Shown here piece by piece: positions 44,201-51,472 of a stretch of DNA of 64,000 nucleotides. Under the pieces are notes generated by a model. The model was given only the letters and a program-made list of their open reading frames with translations, did not search any database and was not told the DNA's origin. Position 1 is the stretch's first letter; each line of letters begins with the position of its first letter. Position numbers and translations under genes: made by a program. This DNA comes from an uncultured Fibrobacter sp. (GTDB lineage Bacteria; Fibrobacterota; Fibrobacteria; Fibrobacterales; Fibrobacteraceae). Location of the stretch: assembly GCA_934700345.1 (NCBI GenBank), contig CAKUXP010000016.1, forward strand, positions 1-64,000, written 5' to 3'.

Positions 44201-45468
44201 ATATCGATATTTCCGAATATGATTTGTCAAAGATTGACCCGAAGGATGTGAAAAGAATCGAGGCCGCCATTGAACGAAAAGAACTTTATCGGAACAGTAA
44301 AGGCAAGCTTTGCTTCAAACCTCCGATGCCTTTAGACGAGTTTAGGGCCAAGGCTAAGGAGCAGCTAGAAAGTACGCTTATTTCGATCAAGGCCAGAAAT
44401 AAGGTTGTCACTCGGAATATGAATGCGAGTAAAGGTAAAAATGGAAAAATAAACCGCCAGCAAACTTTGACGCCGCGCGGGCAGTTGCACAACGAAAGCG
44501 TCTACGGGAGTTCTCGAGAGGAAGTTGTGGCAGAGGAAAAAGTCGGGGTTAAGTTTACGGCGGAAAAAATAGAGACTGTATGTTGCGAGAAGTATCGCAA
44601 AGCGCTTTTATCGCGATTGAAATCCTTTGATGGAGATCCTAAAAAAGCTTTTGCCGGTAAAAACGCGCTCTCGAAAATTCCGATTTTCTTGGATACGTTG
44701 CACACGGAACGTGTCCCGGAAATTGTAAAGACGAAGACTTTTCAAACGGTCTATACGATTCGAAAAGCGGTTTCGCCGGACTTGAAAATCGATAAGGTGG
44801 TAGATAAAAGAATTCAAGAAATTCTACAGGAACGGTTGGAAAGATTTAACAACGACCCTAAAAAAGCTTTCGATAATTTAGACGAAAATCCTATCTGGCT
44901 GAACAAGGAAAAGGGAATAGCGATTAAAAGCGTAAAGATTCGAGCTGTCAGCAATGCGGTTCCTTTGCGGAACGGGCACGATTTTGTACAGACAAGCAAC
45001 AATCACCATGTGGCGATATTCCGCGATACCTGTGGCGATTTGCAGGAAAATGTCGTATCCTTTTACGAAGCGACGCAGCGGGCGATACAAGGCTTGCCGG
45101 TTGTTGACAAGGAATATCGAAAGGGTGACGGATGGCAGTTCCTCTTTACGATGAAGCGGAATGAATTCTTTGTATTTCCGAATGTGGAAACCGGTTTTGA
45201 TCCAAAGAAAGTCGAACTCTTGGACCCCGAAAATTACGCCTTGATCAGCCCGAATTTGTTTAGGGTGCAATATATATCAAAAGTTGAGTATGGAAATCAA
45301 ATTGTTAGAGACTATAAATTTAGACATCATTTAGAAACTACAGTTAAAGATGAAAAAATACTGCGAGATGTTACTTATAGACGGTTTAAGACGATAAAGT
45401 TTGCGGAAAATATCGTCAAAGTTCGCATCGACCATATCGGCCGGATTGTTTCGGTGGGGGAGTATTGA
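41266..45468 (+). CDS. cas9: CRISPR-associated endonuclease Cas9 (type II-C, large form)
   Basis: crRNA/tracrRNA-guided DNA endonuclease of 1400 residues. RuvC-I is KKILGLDLGTSSIGWAVV (Asp8), followed by an arginine-rich bridge helix (NAGRTQSRSMRRNLQRYKLR). RuvC-II has VRIELAREL (Glu697), the HNH domain has FDIEHIIPQ (His781), and RuvC-III has DHRHHAMDAL (His947, Asp950), so both nuclease sites are intact. It lies in the operon cas9-cas1-cas2 without csn2 or cas4, which defines type II-C. It is larger than the compact roughly 1000-1100-residue II-C enzymes and similar in size to those of Bacteroidetes. The PAM cannot be predicted from sequence. Codon use is more AT-rich than in flanking housekeeping genes. 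Confidence 0.97.
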   Translation: MKKILGLDLGTSSIGWAVVNEAENGAEKSSIVKLGVRTISFDNFVSTASKKECKTPVDDFNSGKGISCNAGRTQSRSMRRNLQRYKLRREHLRTVLKEKGFIDDSTILAEKGNRTTFETYRLRAKAVAEEISLAEFSRVLLMINKKRGYKSSRKAKSSDEGSLIDGMAIAKRLYDENLTPGQLVLELYGTGKRYEPDFYPSDLQAEFDRIWNIQKNFYPLVLTDSLKELLKDKAKAATWAICKAPFGIVGMKRKSKGFDAKKEEYEWRVKALSEKIGLEELAVVLQNINGQKNGSSNYLGKIGDRSKELYFNHLTVGQYQMDELAKNPHHCLKNEVFYRQDYLDEFETIWENQAKFHPELTPELKHEIRDITIFYQRPLKSQKGLIGICELEGRKVERKMDGVKKIKYSGPKVIPSSSPLFQEFRIWQVLNNLILTSKETGEYRELDRGEKEKLFAELACKDSLSKAEALKILFAKEFREYELNYDKIEGNRTQGKLFDKYRSIIEMNGLGENNFSKMAAKDILDVVQKAFERLGFKTDFLTFDFSLTDGDLEKQPLFKLWHLLYSFEGDKTLTGTGKLIEKIQDLCKMDGASAAVLSNVIFEDGYGSLSTKAIKKILPFMKQGQKYSDACASAGYNHSKRSLTREELESKTYEDHLERIPMNSLRNPVVEKILNQMVHVVNTVIDTYGKPDEVRIELARELKKSAKERKEMAEAIDKSTKEYEDYRKILKDEFGLEHPSRNDLLRYRLYKELESNGYKTLYSDTYISKEKLFSKEFDIEHIIPQAKRFDDSFANKTLEVRQVNIEKSNSTAFDFVTAKYGETYAEKYRQRVEKMFSDGVIGKAKRANLLMREEEIPSGFIERDLRDSQYIAKKAREMLEDVVKFVVPTTGSVTDRLREDWQLVDVMQELNWSKYDKQGLTEIYKDEDGRQIRKIKDWTKRNDHRHHAMDALTIAFTKRSYIQYLNHLNARVPKGMEEYIDISEYDLSKIDPKDVKRIEAAIERKELYRNSKGKLCFKPPMPLDEFRAKAKEQLESTLISIKARNKVVTRNMNASKGKNGKINRQQTLTPRGQLHNESVYGSSREEVVAEEKVGVKFTAEKIETVCCEKYRKALLSRLKSFDGDPKKAFAGKNALSKIPIFLDTLHTERVPEIVKTKTFQTVYTIRKAVSPDLKIDKVVDKRIQEILQERLERFNNDPKKAFDNLDENPIWLNKEKGIAIKSVKIRAVSNAVPLRNGHDFVQTSNNHHVAIFRDTCGDLQENVVSFYEATQRAIQGLPVVDKEYRKGDGWQFLFTMKRNEFFVFPNVETGFDPKKVELLDPENYALISPNLFRVQYISKVEYGNQIVRDYKFRHHLETTVKDEKILRDVTYRRFKTIKFAENIVKVRIDHIGRIVSVGEY

Positions 45469-45542
45469 TGGTAGATTTAATATTCAATGACGGTCAAATG
45501 CCAGGAGTCTAAAAATGTAAATCCATATCTCGGAGAAATCCC

Positions 45543-46454
45543 ATGATCAAACGCACGCTCTATTTCGGGAACCCGGCCTACCTGTGGCTAAGGGACAACC
45601 AGCTTGTCGTCAAGAAAAAGGACGGCGAGCCAAAAACGGTTCCTGTCGAAGATGTCGGATTTATCATCCTGGATTCTCCGCAGGTGACGATTTCCTGTGC
45701 GTTGCTAAGTTTTTTGACAGAAAACAATTGCGCGGTCATTTCTTGCGATTCCAAGCATTTGCCTTCGGGGTTGTTTTTGCCACTTGCGGGGAATTCTCTC
45801 CAGAGCGAAAGATTTCGGCATCAAATCGAGGCGTCCTTGCCGCTAAAAAAACAGCTGTGGCAGCAGACCGTCCAGCAGAAGATTTTGAACCAGGCGAGTG
45901 TCCTGCAACTAAGGCGAAAATGTCCGGTGAAAATCCTCTTCTCTTGCGCGGGCAATGTACGCAGCGGTGATGCGGATAATCGGGAAGCGGTCGCTGCGGC
46001 CTATTACTGGAAACAGCTTTTTCCTCTCTTGGAAAGTTTTACGCGGGACCGTTTTGGCGTTCCGCCAAACAACATCTTCAATTACGGTTATGCGATTTTG
46101 CGAGGTGTTGTTGCCCGTTCCCTGGTTGCAAGCGGCTTGCTCCCTACTTTTGGCATTCACCATTCCAACCGTTACAATGCGTATTGCCTGGCGGATGACA
46201 TCATGGAACCGTATCGTCCGATTGTAGATAAATTAATCATTGAAAAATTGGATGGAATGAAAGAAATTCCTGCGGAACTTTCCCGGGAACTAAAAATTAG
46301 TTTGTTAGAAATTCCGATTCTCGATACGAGGATTGGTGGAAAGCGAAGCCCTTTGATGAATGCGGTTTCCCTAACGACGAATTCGCTCTATCGCTGCTTT
46401 GCCGGAGAGTCAAGAAAGTTGCTTTATCCAGAGGTGGTGGATGGAGCGGTTTAG
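45543..46454 (+). CDS. cas1: CRISPR-associated integrase Cas1
   Basis: Catalytic subunit of the spacer-acquisition complex. The 303-residue type II Cas1 starts KRTLYFGNPAYLWLRDNQLVV; the metal-site residues are Glu148 (DADNREAVAAAYYW), His206/His207 (FGIHHSNRYNAYCLADD) and Glu222 in DDIMEPYRP. CGGAGA precedes the ATG. It is separated from cas9 by 74 bp and overlaps cas2 by 14 nt. All expected catalytic residues are present, so acquisition may be functional. Confidence 0.96.
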   Translation: MIKRTLYFGNPAYLWLRDNQLVVKKKDGEPKTVPVEDVGFIILDSPQVTISCALLSFLTENNCAVISCDSKHLPSGLFLPLAGNSLQSERFRHQIEASLPLKKQLWQQTVQQKILNQASVLQLRRKCPVKILFSCAGNVRSGDADNREAVAAAYYWKQLFPLLESFTRDRFGVPPNNIFNYGYAILRGVVARSLVASGLLPTFGIHHSNRYNAYCLADDIMEPYRPIVDKLIIEKLDGMKEIPAELSRELKISLLEIPILDTRIGGKRSPLMNAVSLTTNSLYRCFAGESRKLLYPEVVDGAV

Positions 46455-46773
46455 CGAGTATCGGGTTATGTGGGTTCTGGTATTTTTCGATTTGCCGACG
46501 GAGACGAAAGTGGAAAGGCAACGCCATAGCGAGTTCCGCAAGAACTTGCTAAAGGACGGATTCAGCCGGTTTCAGCTCTCGATCTATATGCGCCATTGCG
46601 CTTCGGTGGAAAATGCGAATGCCCACATTGCTCGGGTAAAAAGCTTTATGCCACCGAAGGGAACGGTAAGCATTCTCTGCATTACGGACAAGCAGTTTGG
46701 CAAAATCGAGATATTTTACGGAAGAAAGGAAAAGCCTGTTCCGCCCGAACCGGCACAGCTGGAGCTGTTTTAG
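46441..46773 (+). CDS. cas2: CRISPR-associated protein Cas2
   Basis: Structural partner of Cas1, 110 residues, with the ferredoxin-like fold pattern WVLVFFDLPTETKVERQRHSEFRKNLL (conserved Asp17), FSRFQLSIYMRHC and GTVSILCITDKQFGKIEIFYG. The ATG at 46441 lies inside the cas1 3' end; an earlier in-frame start at 46399 is rejected because homology begins at 46441. The array follows about 110 bp downstream. Confidence 0.95.
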   Translation: MERFSEYRVMWVLVFFDLPTETKVERQRHSEFRKNLLKDGFSRFQLSIYMRHCASVENANAHIARVKSFMPPKGTVSILCITDKQFGKIEIFYGRKEKPVPPEPAQLELF

Positions 46774-46798
46774 AAAAGGGAAAAGCTTTGAAAAATAA

Positions 46799-46826
46799 AA
46801 AATCGGCCCTGGGAAAGGTCGATTTT
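46799..46826. terminator. Bidirectional terminator between cas2 and the CRISPR array
   Basis: A 10-bp stem (46799-46808 with 46817-46826, one G-U pair) with an 8-nt loop. On the plus strand TTTT and T-rich sequence follow. On the minus strand the stem is followed by a stronger T-run (TTTTTTATTTTT). It would stop both the cas operon and leftward array transcription. Confidence 0.7.
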
Positions 46827-46882
46827 CTGTTTGTTGAAATCTAGACTTAAGTCTTTGATTTCTTTCTAGTTAGAACAGGTCT

Positions 46883-47163
46883 GCTGTAAACGCTGATTCT
46901 AATCTAGAAAATCTGAAAGCGATTCACAACGATGAACGCTATTTTGGTACGTATGTAAGGCTGTAAACGCTGATTCTAATCTAGAAAATCTGAAAGCGAT
47001 TCACAACCATCGTATACCTCTTTGTTGTTGTTGTTGTGCTGTAAACGCTGATTCTAATCTAGAAAATCTGAAAGCGATTCACAACCCTGAAATAGTGGGC
47101 GTTGATGTCGTGAATGCTGTAAACGCTGATTCTAATCTAGAAAATCTGAAAGCGATTCATAAC
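46883..47163 (-). CRISPR. CRISPR array, four 48-nt repeats and three spacers
   Basis: Repeats lie at 46883-46930, 46960-47007, 47038-47085 and 47116-47163. Spacers are 46931-46959 (29 nt), 47008-47037 (30 nt) and 47086-47115 (30 nt). Three repeats are identical; the right-most has one substitution at 47160 (C to T on the plus strand). The plus-strand repeat starts GCTGTAAACGCTG and ends GAAAGCGATTCACAAC. Strand is set to minus because the tracrRNA anti-repeat pairs with GTTGTGAATCGCTTTCAG, which must be the 5' part of the transcribed repeat. A repeat of 48 nt is long for type II but known in Bacteroidetes-type II-C loci. Spacer targets are unknown. Confidence 0.97.
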
Positions 47164-47170
47164 TTGAGTT

Positions 47171-47226
47171 TTTACAAATCGTTTACAAACCAGCCCTTTA
47201 CAAAATCGCCCATACTTCTATATTCC
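47171..47226 (+). promoter_or_regulatory. Triple TTTACAAA control region, copy B
   Basis: TTTACAAA at 47171, 47182 and 47197 and TATATTCC at 47219-47226 reproduce the arrangement upstream of the intact Rpn gene at the same relative distances (offset exactly 7500 bp). It begins 8 nt after the last CRISPR repeat, so any leftward array promoter or leader would lie within it. Confidence 0.55.
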
Positions 47227-47325
47227 CGTCCAAGCATCCAAATAGTCTCTGCCGTGTCCCCAAAAAATGGGGCTTTTTCGTGAATGCGAAAAATGCGATA
47301 ACATATAAATTAACGGAGACTGGAT

Positions 47326-47785
47326 ATGAATAGGGAACAATATGTCGGGATGCTTCATCGCATTGACGAAGTGCGCGTAGGAGACGGCGATATTATGGCA
47401 AGTTTTTTGAATGCAGCCCTGAAGCTTGAAGGGGCGAATTGCATTCGCATGCTTGATTTCGTGGAACGTCCGTTCCTAGAGAACCTTTGTAAAGAGCGTC
47501 ACTTTGGACCTTGTGAACCTTAACCAGGACAAGAACCCTATCGTCATCGAAGTTCAGCACAAAGGCGACAGAGTTCAATGAACGCCTTGTGTTCGATATT
47601 GCTCGCCATGCTTTGCTGAACAAGGTTCCCGGGGAGTTCTACAAGCTTCGCAAGATGGATTTTATCGCGCTCCAGATGTTCAATGCGTATTCTGATTTTC
47701 CCGATTATTGACATTGCGTTTAGTTGAAGGACTAGAATAACGGATTTTTCTTTGGAAAACATACCTTAACCGTATTGGAAGCATT
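47326..47785 (+). pseudogene. Decayed second copy of the Rpn-family nuclease gene
   Basis: The start MNREQYVGMLHRIDEVRVGDGD matches the intact copy at 39818, but about 35 residues, including the first nuclease motif, are deleted (GDI joins ASFLNAALKLEGANCIRMLDFVE). A frameshift follows near 47475, and the DKNPIVIEVQHKGD motif continues in another frame with further stops, ending around the FFGKHTLT match. The RAEG repeat tail is absent. It cannot give a working nuclease. Confidence 0.88.
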
Positions 47786-47930
47786 TGCGATTCTTTATTC
47801 GGTTGCCTTCTAGATATGGGTATGCGATGCATGGTTTTATCAGGAATAAGCCGGTCAAAATTTAGGGGCCGGGAGAGAATGCTTTGTGGAATTTTCTACC
47901 TTCTATAAAAATTTAACCTTCGAGGTTCTG

Positions 47931-48191
47931 ATGACTTTTGAAGAAATGTATGCTCTCGCCTGCGAGCGTAAAAAGGAGATGCCGGAAGGCAAGGGTACGA
48001 CGGAACTTTTTAGAAAAGGTCCACACGGAATCGGCAAAAAGCTTGTCGAGGAAGCTGCCGAATCTTGGATGGCCGCCCGCTTTGAATCCCACGATGCGCA
48101 GTGTCTGGAACTTTCCCAGGTTCTCTATTATGTCGCCGTGATGATGGCGGAAAAGGGCATCAAGCTCGAAGAGGTGTACGCAAAACTATGA
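47931..48191 (+). CDS. hisE: Phosphoribosyl-ATP pyrophosphatase
   Basis: Second step of histidine synthesis, an 86-residue MazG-like fold. MTFEEMYALACERKKEMPEGKGTTELFRKGPHGIGKKLVEEAAESWMAA is followed by ELSQVLYYVAVMMAEKG, the typical HisE pattern with EE-AES. The ATG at 47931 has GAGG 5 nt upstream; an earlier in-frame start at 47886 is rejected. ATGA overlap with hisG. In many bacteria hisE is fused to hisI; here it stands alone. Confidence 0.92.
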   Translation: MTFEEMYALACERKKEMPEGKGTTELFRKGPHGIGKKLVEEAAESWMAARFESHDAQCLELSQVLYYVAVMMAEKGIKLEEVYAKL

Positions 48192-49027
48192 TCAAGGTGG
48201 CGCTTCCGAACAAGGGGATGCTTTTCGAGCCGACACAGGAACTTCTGAAAGAGTGCGGCTACAAGGCGACGAAACCCTACAAGACTTTGACTCAGCTCGA
48301 TACGAAGAACGGAATTGAATTCTTCTTTCTCCGTCCGAGCGATATCCCGATGTATGTCGGTCGCGGGATTATCGATGCGGGCATTACGGGCGTGGATTTT
48401 AACGCCGAGGCGAAAAGTCCTGCGGTGAAGGTTCTAGACCTGCCTTTTGGTGCAAGCAAGATGTGCGCGGCGGTTCCGAACGAGAGTCCCGTGCAGACTC
48501 TCGAAGAGCTTTCAAGTGCGACGATCGCGACGAGCTTCCCGAACATCGTAAGCGGCTTCTACAAGAAGGACATGAACTTTGTCGTGCTAGAAGGTGCGGT
48601 TGAAATTTCCGTGAGCCTCGGTGTGGCCGATGCAATTGTGGATGTCGTCGAAACCGGGACAACGCTCAAGCAGGCCGGTCTCCGCATCGTGGGCGAACCC
48701 CTCTTCCGCAGCAACGCGGCGCTGTTCTGCCATCCCGAAAAGCAGGGCCTAGAAGAAGTCCACACACTGGTTCGTCGGATAGAAGGAAAGCTTGTCGCAA
48801 AGACCTACATGATGATAGAGTACGATTGCCCGGCGGATTTGCTTGATAGAGCTTGCAGCGTGACTCCGGGACTTGACGCTCCGACGATTTCGAAACTCCA
48901 CGGGCGTGACTGGTATGCGGTCAAGGCGATGGTTCCCGAGGAAGACGCCAATTCCATCATGGACAGGCTCTGGGATGTCGGCTGCCGGAGCATCCTTCTC
49001 TTTAGCATCAAGTCGGCGAGAATCTAG
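48188..49027 (+). CDS. hisG: ATP phosphoribosyltransferase, long form
   Basis: First and committed step of histidine synthesis. The 279-residue length includes the C-terminal ACT-like regulatory domain (KTYMMIEYDCPADLLDRAC, KAMVPEEDANSIMDRLWDVGCRSILL) that binds histidine, so it is the HisZ-independent long form. The catalytic part has KVALPNKGMLFEP, DAGITGVDFNAE and the PRPP loop ADAIVDVVETGTTL. The start overlaps the hisE stop (ATGA). Confidence 0.96.
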   Translation: MIKVALPNKGMLFEPTQELLKECGYKATKPYKTLTQLDTKNGIEFFFLRPSDIPMYVGRGIIDAGITGVDFNAEAKSPAVKVLDLPFGASKMCAAVPNESPVQTLEELSSATIATSFPNIVSGFYKKDMNFVVLEGAVEISVSLGVADAIVDVVETGTTLKQAGLRIVGEPLFRSNAALFCHPEKQGLEEVHTLVRRIEGKLVAKTYMMIEYDCPADLLDRACSVTPGLDAPTISKLHGRDWYAVKAMVPEEDANSIMDRLWDVGCRSILLFSIKSARI

Positions 49028-49036
49028 GGAGAAACG

Positions 49037-50278
49037 ATGGCTCCTGTGGAATCTCCGGCTTACCTGGCGCGACAGCCGATTCTCGATTCGAATCGGGGAA
49101 TCTTTGCCTACGAGCTTTTGTTTCGTGATTCACCGGAAGGTCGGGTCGCGGTTATCGAAAACGGGGTCCGCGAAACGGCTCAGGTACTTGAAAACGTACT
49201 GAACAATATCGGACTTTCCCGTTTGGTCGGAAACCACAAGGCGTTTATCAACTGCAGTCGCGAGATGCTCCTCGATAATATTTTCGGTCCGCTGGATTCG
49301 GAACGTTTTGTCCTGGAAATTCTGGAAACAGTTCCTGCCGAAGCGTCCGTGATTTCTGTCGTCAAGAATTACTTTGGTTGCGGTTTTGAATTTGCGCTCG
49401 ACGATGTCGTGTTCAAACCGGAATGCCTTGCTCGCATCGAACCGTTCTTTCCGTATGTCAAGTACGTGAAGCTAGACCTGGTCGAAAACTCTCCCGAAGC
49501 TCTGGCCGCGGCCGTTCCCTATTTCAAAAAGCGGGGAATGTTCCTGCTTGCGGAAAAGGTGGAGACCGAGGAAGATTTCGAGGCGAGACTTTCGGAAGGC
49601 TATGATCTTTTCCAGGGATATTTCTTTGCGAAACCGGAAGTTGTCCGCGGAAAGAGAATGGATGGTTCTCTGTCGTCCATTTTGCGCCTGATCCAGTTCT
49701 TGCGAGGCGACGTGACGCTCGCCGAAATCGAAACGGCCTTCTTGAAGCAGCCGGCGCTAGCAAAGAGCCTGATCCAGTATGCGAATTCCCAGAAGTCGTT
49801 CCGTCGGCATCCGGTGGAGACCGTACAGGATGCGATTGCGTGGTTAGGCGTTCCCCATTTGCAGGATTGGCTGATGCTTCTTCTGTATGCGCAGCCGGAA
49901 ATGGGACGCTGTGCGCAAGGTTCGGCGCTTTTCCAGAATGTTTCACAGCGGGCGAAATTTCTGGAAGCTCTCGCGGAAGTAATCGATCCGGGAGGTTCTC
50001 TTCCGGGGCAGGCTTTCATCATGGGAATCATCAGCCGGATGGATGCTCTGGTAAAGGCGCCGATGCCGACGATTCTCGAGGACCTGGAAATCGACAGGGA
50101 AATATCCAATGCGCTTCTGCATGGTTCGGGAAAACTCGGAACGCTTCTTGCCTTGGCGGAAGCTGTGGAGAACGACCGCGAGGAACGCATTGGAATCTTG
50201 ATGAAACGGCTTTCGCTTTCGAGCAAGAATGTCGCGGATAGTCTGAGCACCGCTTACGGATGGATGGATCATGGTTGA
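49037..50278 (+). CDS. EAL-HDOD domain signalling protein
   Basis: A 413-residue protein of the YuxH type: an N-terminal EAL-like domain (residues 10-210: FAYELLFRDS, FVLEILETVP, FALDDV, YVKLDLVE, AEKVETEEDF, QGYFFAKP) and a C-terminal HDOD domain. The EAL motif reads YELLFR and several metal-binding positions differ from active c-di-GMP phosphodiesterases (ALDDV instead of DDFG), so it is probably a ligand sensor or protein-interaction module. AGGGAGA precedes the ATG. Its end overlaps recR by 8 nt. Confidence 0.82.
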   Translation: MAPVESPAYLARQPILDSNRGIFAYELLFRDSPEGRVAVIENGVRETAQVLENVLNNIGLSRLVGNHKAFINCSREMLLDNIFGPLDSERFVLEILETVPAEASVISVVKNYFGCGFEFALDDVVFKPECLARIEPFFPYVKYVKLDLVENSPEALAAAVPYFKKRGMFLLAEKVETEEDFEARLSEGYDLFQGYFFAKPEVVRGKRMDGSLSSILRLIQFLRGDVTLAEIETAFLKQPALAKSLIQYANSQKSFRRHPVETVQDAIAWLGVPHLQDWLMLLLYAQPEMGRCAQGSALFQNVSQRAKFLEALAEVIDPGGSLPGQAFIMGIISRMDALVKAPMPTILEDLEIDREISNALLHGSGKLGTLLALAEAVENDREERIGILMKRLSLSSKNVADSLSTAYGWMDHG

Positions 50279-50864
50279 ACCGCCAAGCCTCGAAAAACTG
50301 ATCCGGGAATTTTCCGCGTTGCCGGGGATCGGGAAGAAGACCGCTCGGCGACTTGCTTATTTTGTACTCATGCGGCCGCGGGAACGGGCGGAATCTCTTT
50401 CCCGGACGATTCTCGAAGCCTGCGACAAGGTGAAGCGCTGTGAGCGCTGCCATGCGTTTGCGGAAGAAAGCCCATGTCCGATCTGCAAGGCGCGGGAAGG
50501 CTCCAGGACGCTCTGCGTGGTCGAAAAATTTTCGGACATTTTGCCGTTCGAAAATGCGGGAATCTATCGCGGACTTTATTTTATACTCGGCGGAGTCCTT
50601 TCACCGCTAGACGGTATCGGACCGGAAGCTTTGTATATTCCGCAGCTCGTGGAGCGGATTCGGACGGAAAAAATCGAAGAAGTCATTTTTGCCTTGGGGT
50701 CAAGTCCGGAAGCGGACTCAACGCTCCTTCTCATCGATAAGCTTCTCGAAGGGGTTCCTGTCAAGCGTTCCAGCCTTGCCCGCGGAATTCCGATGGGCAG
50801 CGAATTAGAGTATATTGATGAAGTCACCGTGCTCAGGGCGTTTGAATCGAGGACAGGAATATGA
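50271..50864 (+). CDS. recR: Recombination protein RecR
   Basis: RecFOR-pathway mediator that helps load RecA at gaps. 197 residues: helix-hairpin-helix (LPGIGKKTARRLAYFVL), C4 zinc finger (CERCHAFAEESPCPIC), Toprim domain (TLCVVEKFSDILPFENAGIYRGLYFILGG) and Walker-like C-terminal region. Full length and intact. It overlaps the EAL-HDOD gene, and ATGA-overlaps engB. Confidence 0.96.
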   Translation: MVEPPSLEKLIREFSALPGIGKKTARRLAYFVLMRPRERAESLSRTILEACDKVKRCERCHAFAEESPCPICKAREGSRTLCVVEKFSDILPFENAGIYRGLYFILGGVLSPLDGIGPEALYIPQLVERIRTEKIEEVIFALGSSPEADSTLLLIDKLLEGVPVKRSSLARGIPMGSELEYIDEVTVLRAFESRTGI

Positions 50865-51472
50865 GACAGGAACAGGATTTTAGGGAAAACCTTAAGGCGG
50901 AATTCGTTACTGCGGCGACAAGGCCTTCGCAGATTCCGAAGGATGGGCTTCCGCAGATAGCGTTTCTCGGACGTTCGAACGTGGGAAAGTCCTCGCTCCT
51001 AAATGCGCTGACCGGTAAGAAAAAGTTGGTGCGAATCAGTTCGAAACCCGGCAAGACGAAGGAAATCAATTTTTTCAGGATCAACGGAGCGTTTTACCTG
51101 GTGGACCTGCCGGGGGTGGGATTTGCCGGTGTGAATTTTGGGAAGGTCGATGAGATGGAAGGTGGAATCCGTTCCTTTGTCGAACATTCGAAAGCTCTGC
51201 GCGGAATCGTGTATCTAGTCGATTCTAAGCTTGGTCCGCAACCGGTCGATTTTGAGACGATTGAAGGCGTTCGTAGCCTCGGATGTCCTGTGATGCCCGT
51301 GATGAGCAAGTGCGACAAGGCGAACCAGTCCGAGACGGCGAAAACACGGAATGCGATTGCGTCGATCTTTGGAGAAAATGTGCGCCCGATTCGGTTGAGC
51401 GTTCTTCGTAAAATCGGTCTTTTCGATCTGTGGCAGGAAATCCTTTCGGCTGTCGCTTCCGAGGGAAAATGA
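50861..51472 (+). CDS. engB: Ribosome-biogenesis GTPase EngB (YsxC)
   Basis: GTPase needed for 50S assembly. 203 residues with G1 GRSNVGKSSL, G2 region SSKPGKTKEINFF, G3 VDLPGVG, G4 MSKCDKANQ and the LSVLRKIGLFDLW end. It starts as an ATGA overlap with recR and ends as an ATGA overlap with mlaE. Confidence 0.96.
   Translation: MRQEQDFRENLKAEFVTAATRPSQIPKDGLPQIAFLGRSNVGKSSLLNALTGKKKLVRISSKPGKTKEINFFRINGAFYLVDLPGVGFAGVNFGKVDEMEGGIRSFVEHSKALRGIVYLVDSKLGPQPVDFETIEGVRSLGCPVMPVMSKCDKANQSETAKTRNAIASIFGENVRPIRLSVLRKIGLFDLWQEILSAVASEGK

Noticed and set aside
47326..47523. A short intact protein from the second Rpn copy
   Set aside because: It lacks the first nuclease motif, shifts frame before the catalytic EVQHKGD motif, and ends in unrelated sequence, so it is treated as a pseudogene.
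47886..47930. Upstream start for hisE adding 15 residues
   Set aside because: The HisE family begins at the MTFEEMY segment and a GAGG site lies 5 nt before 47931.
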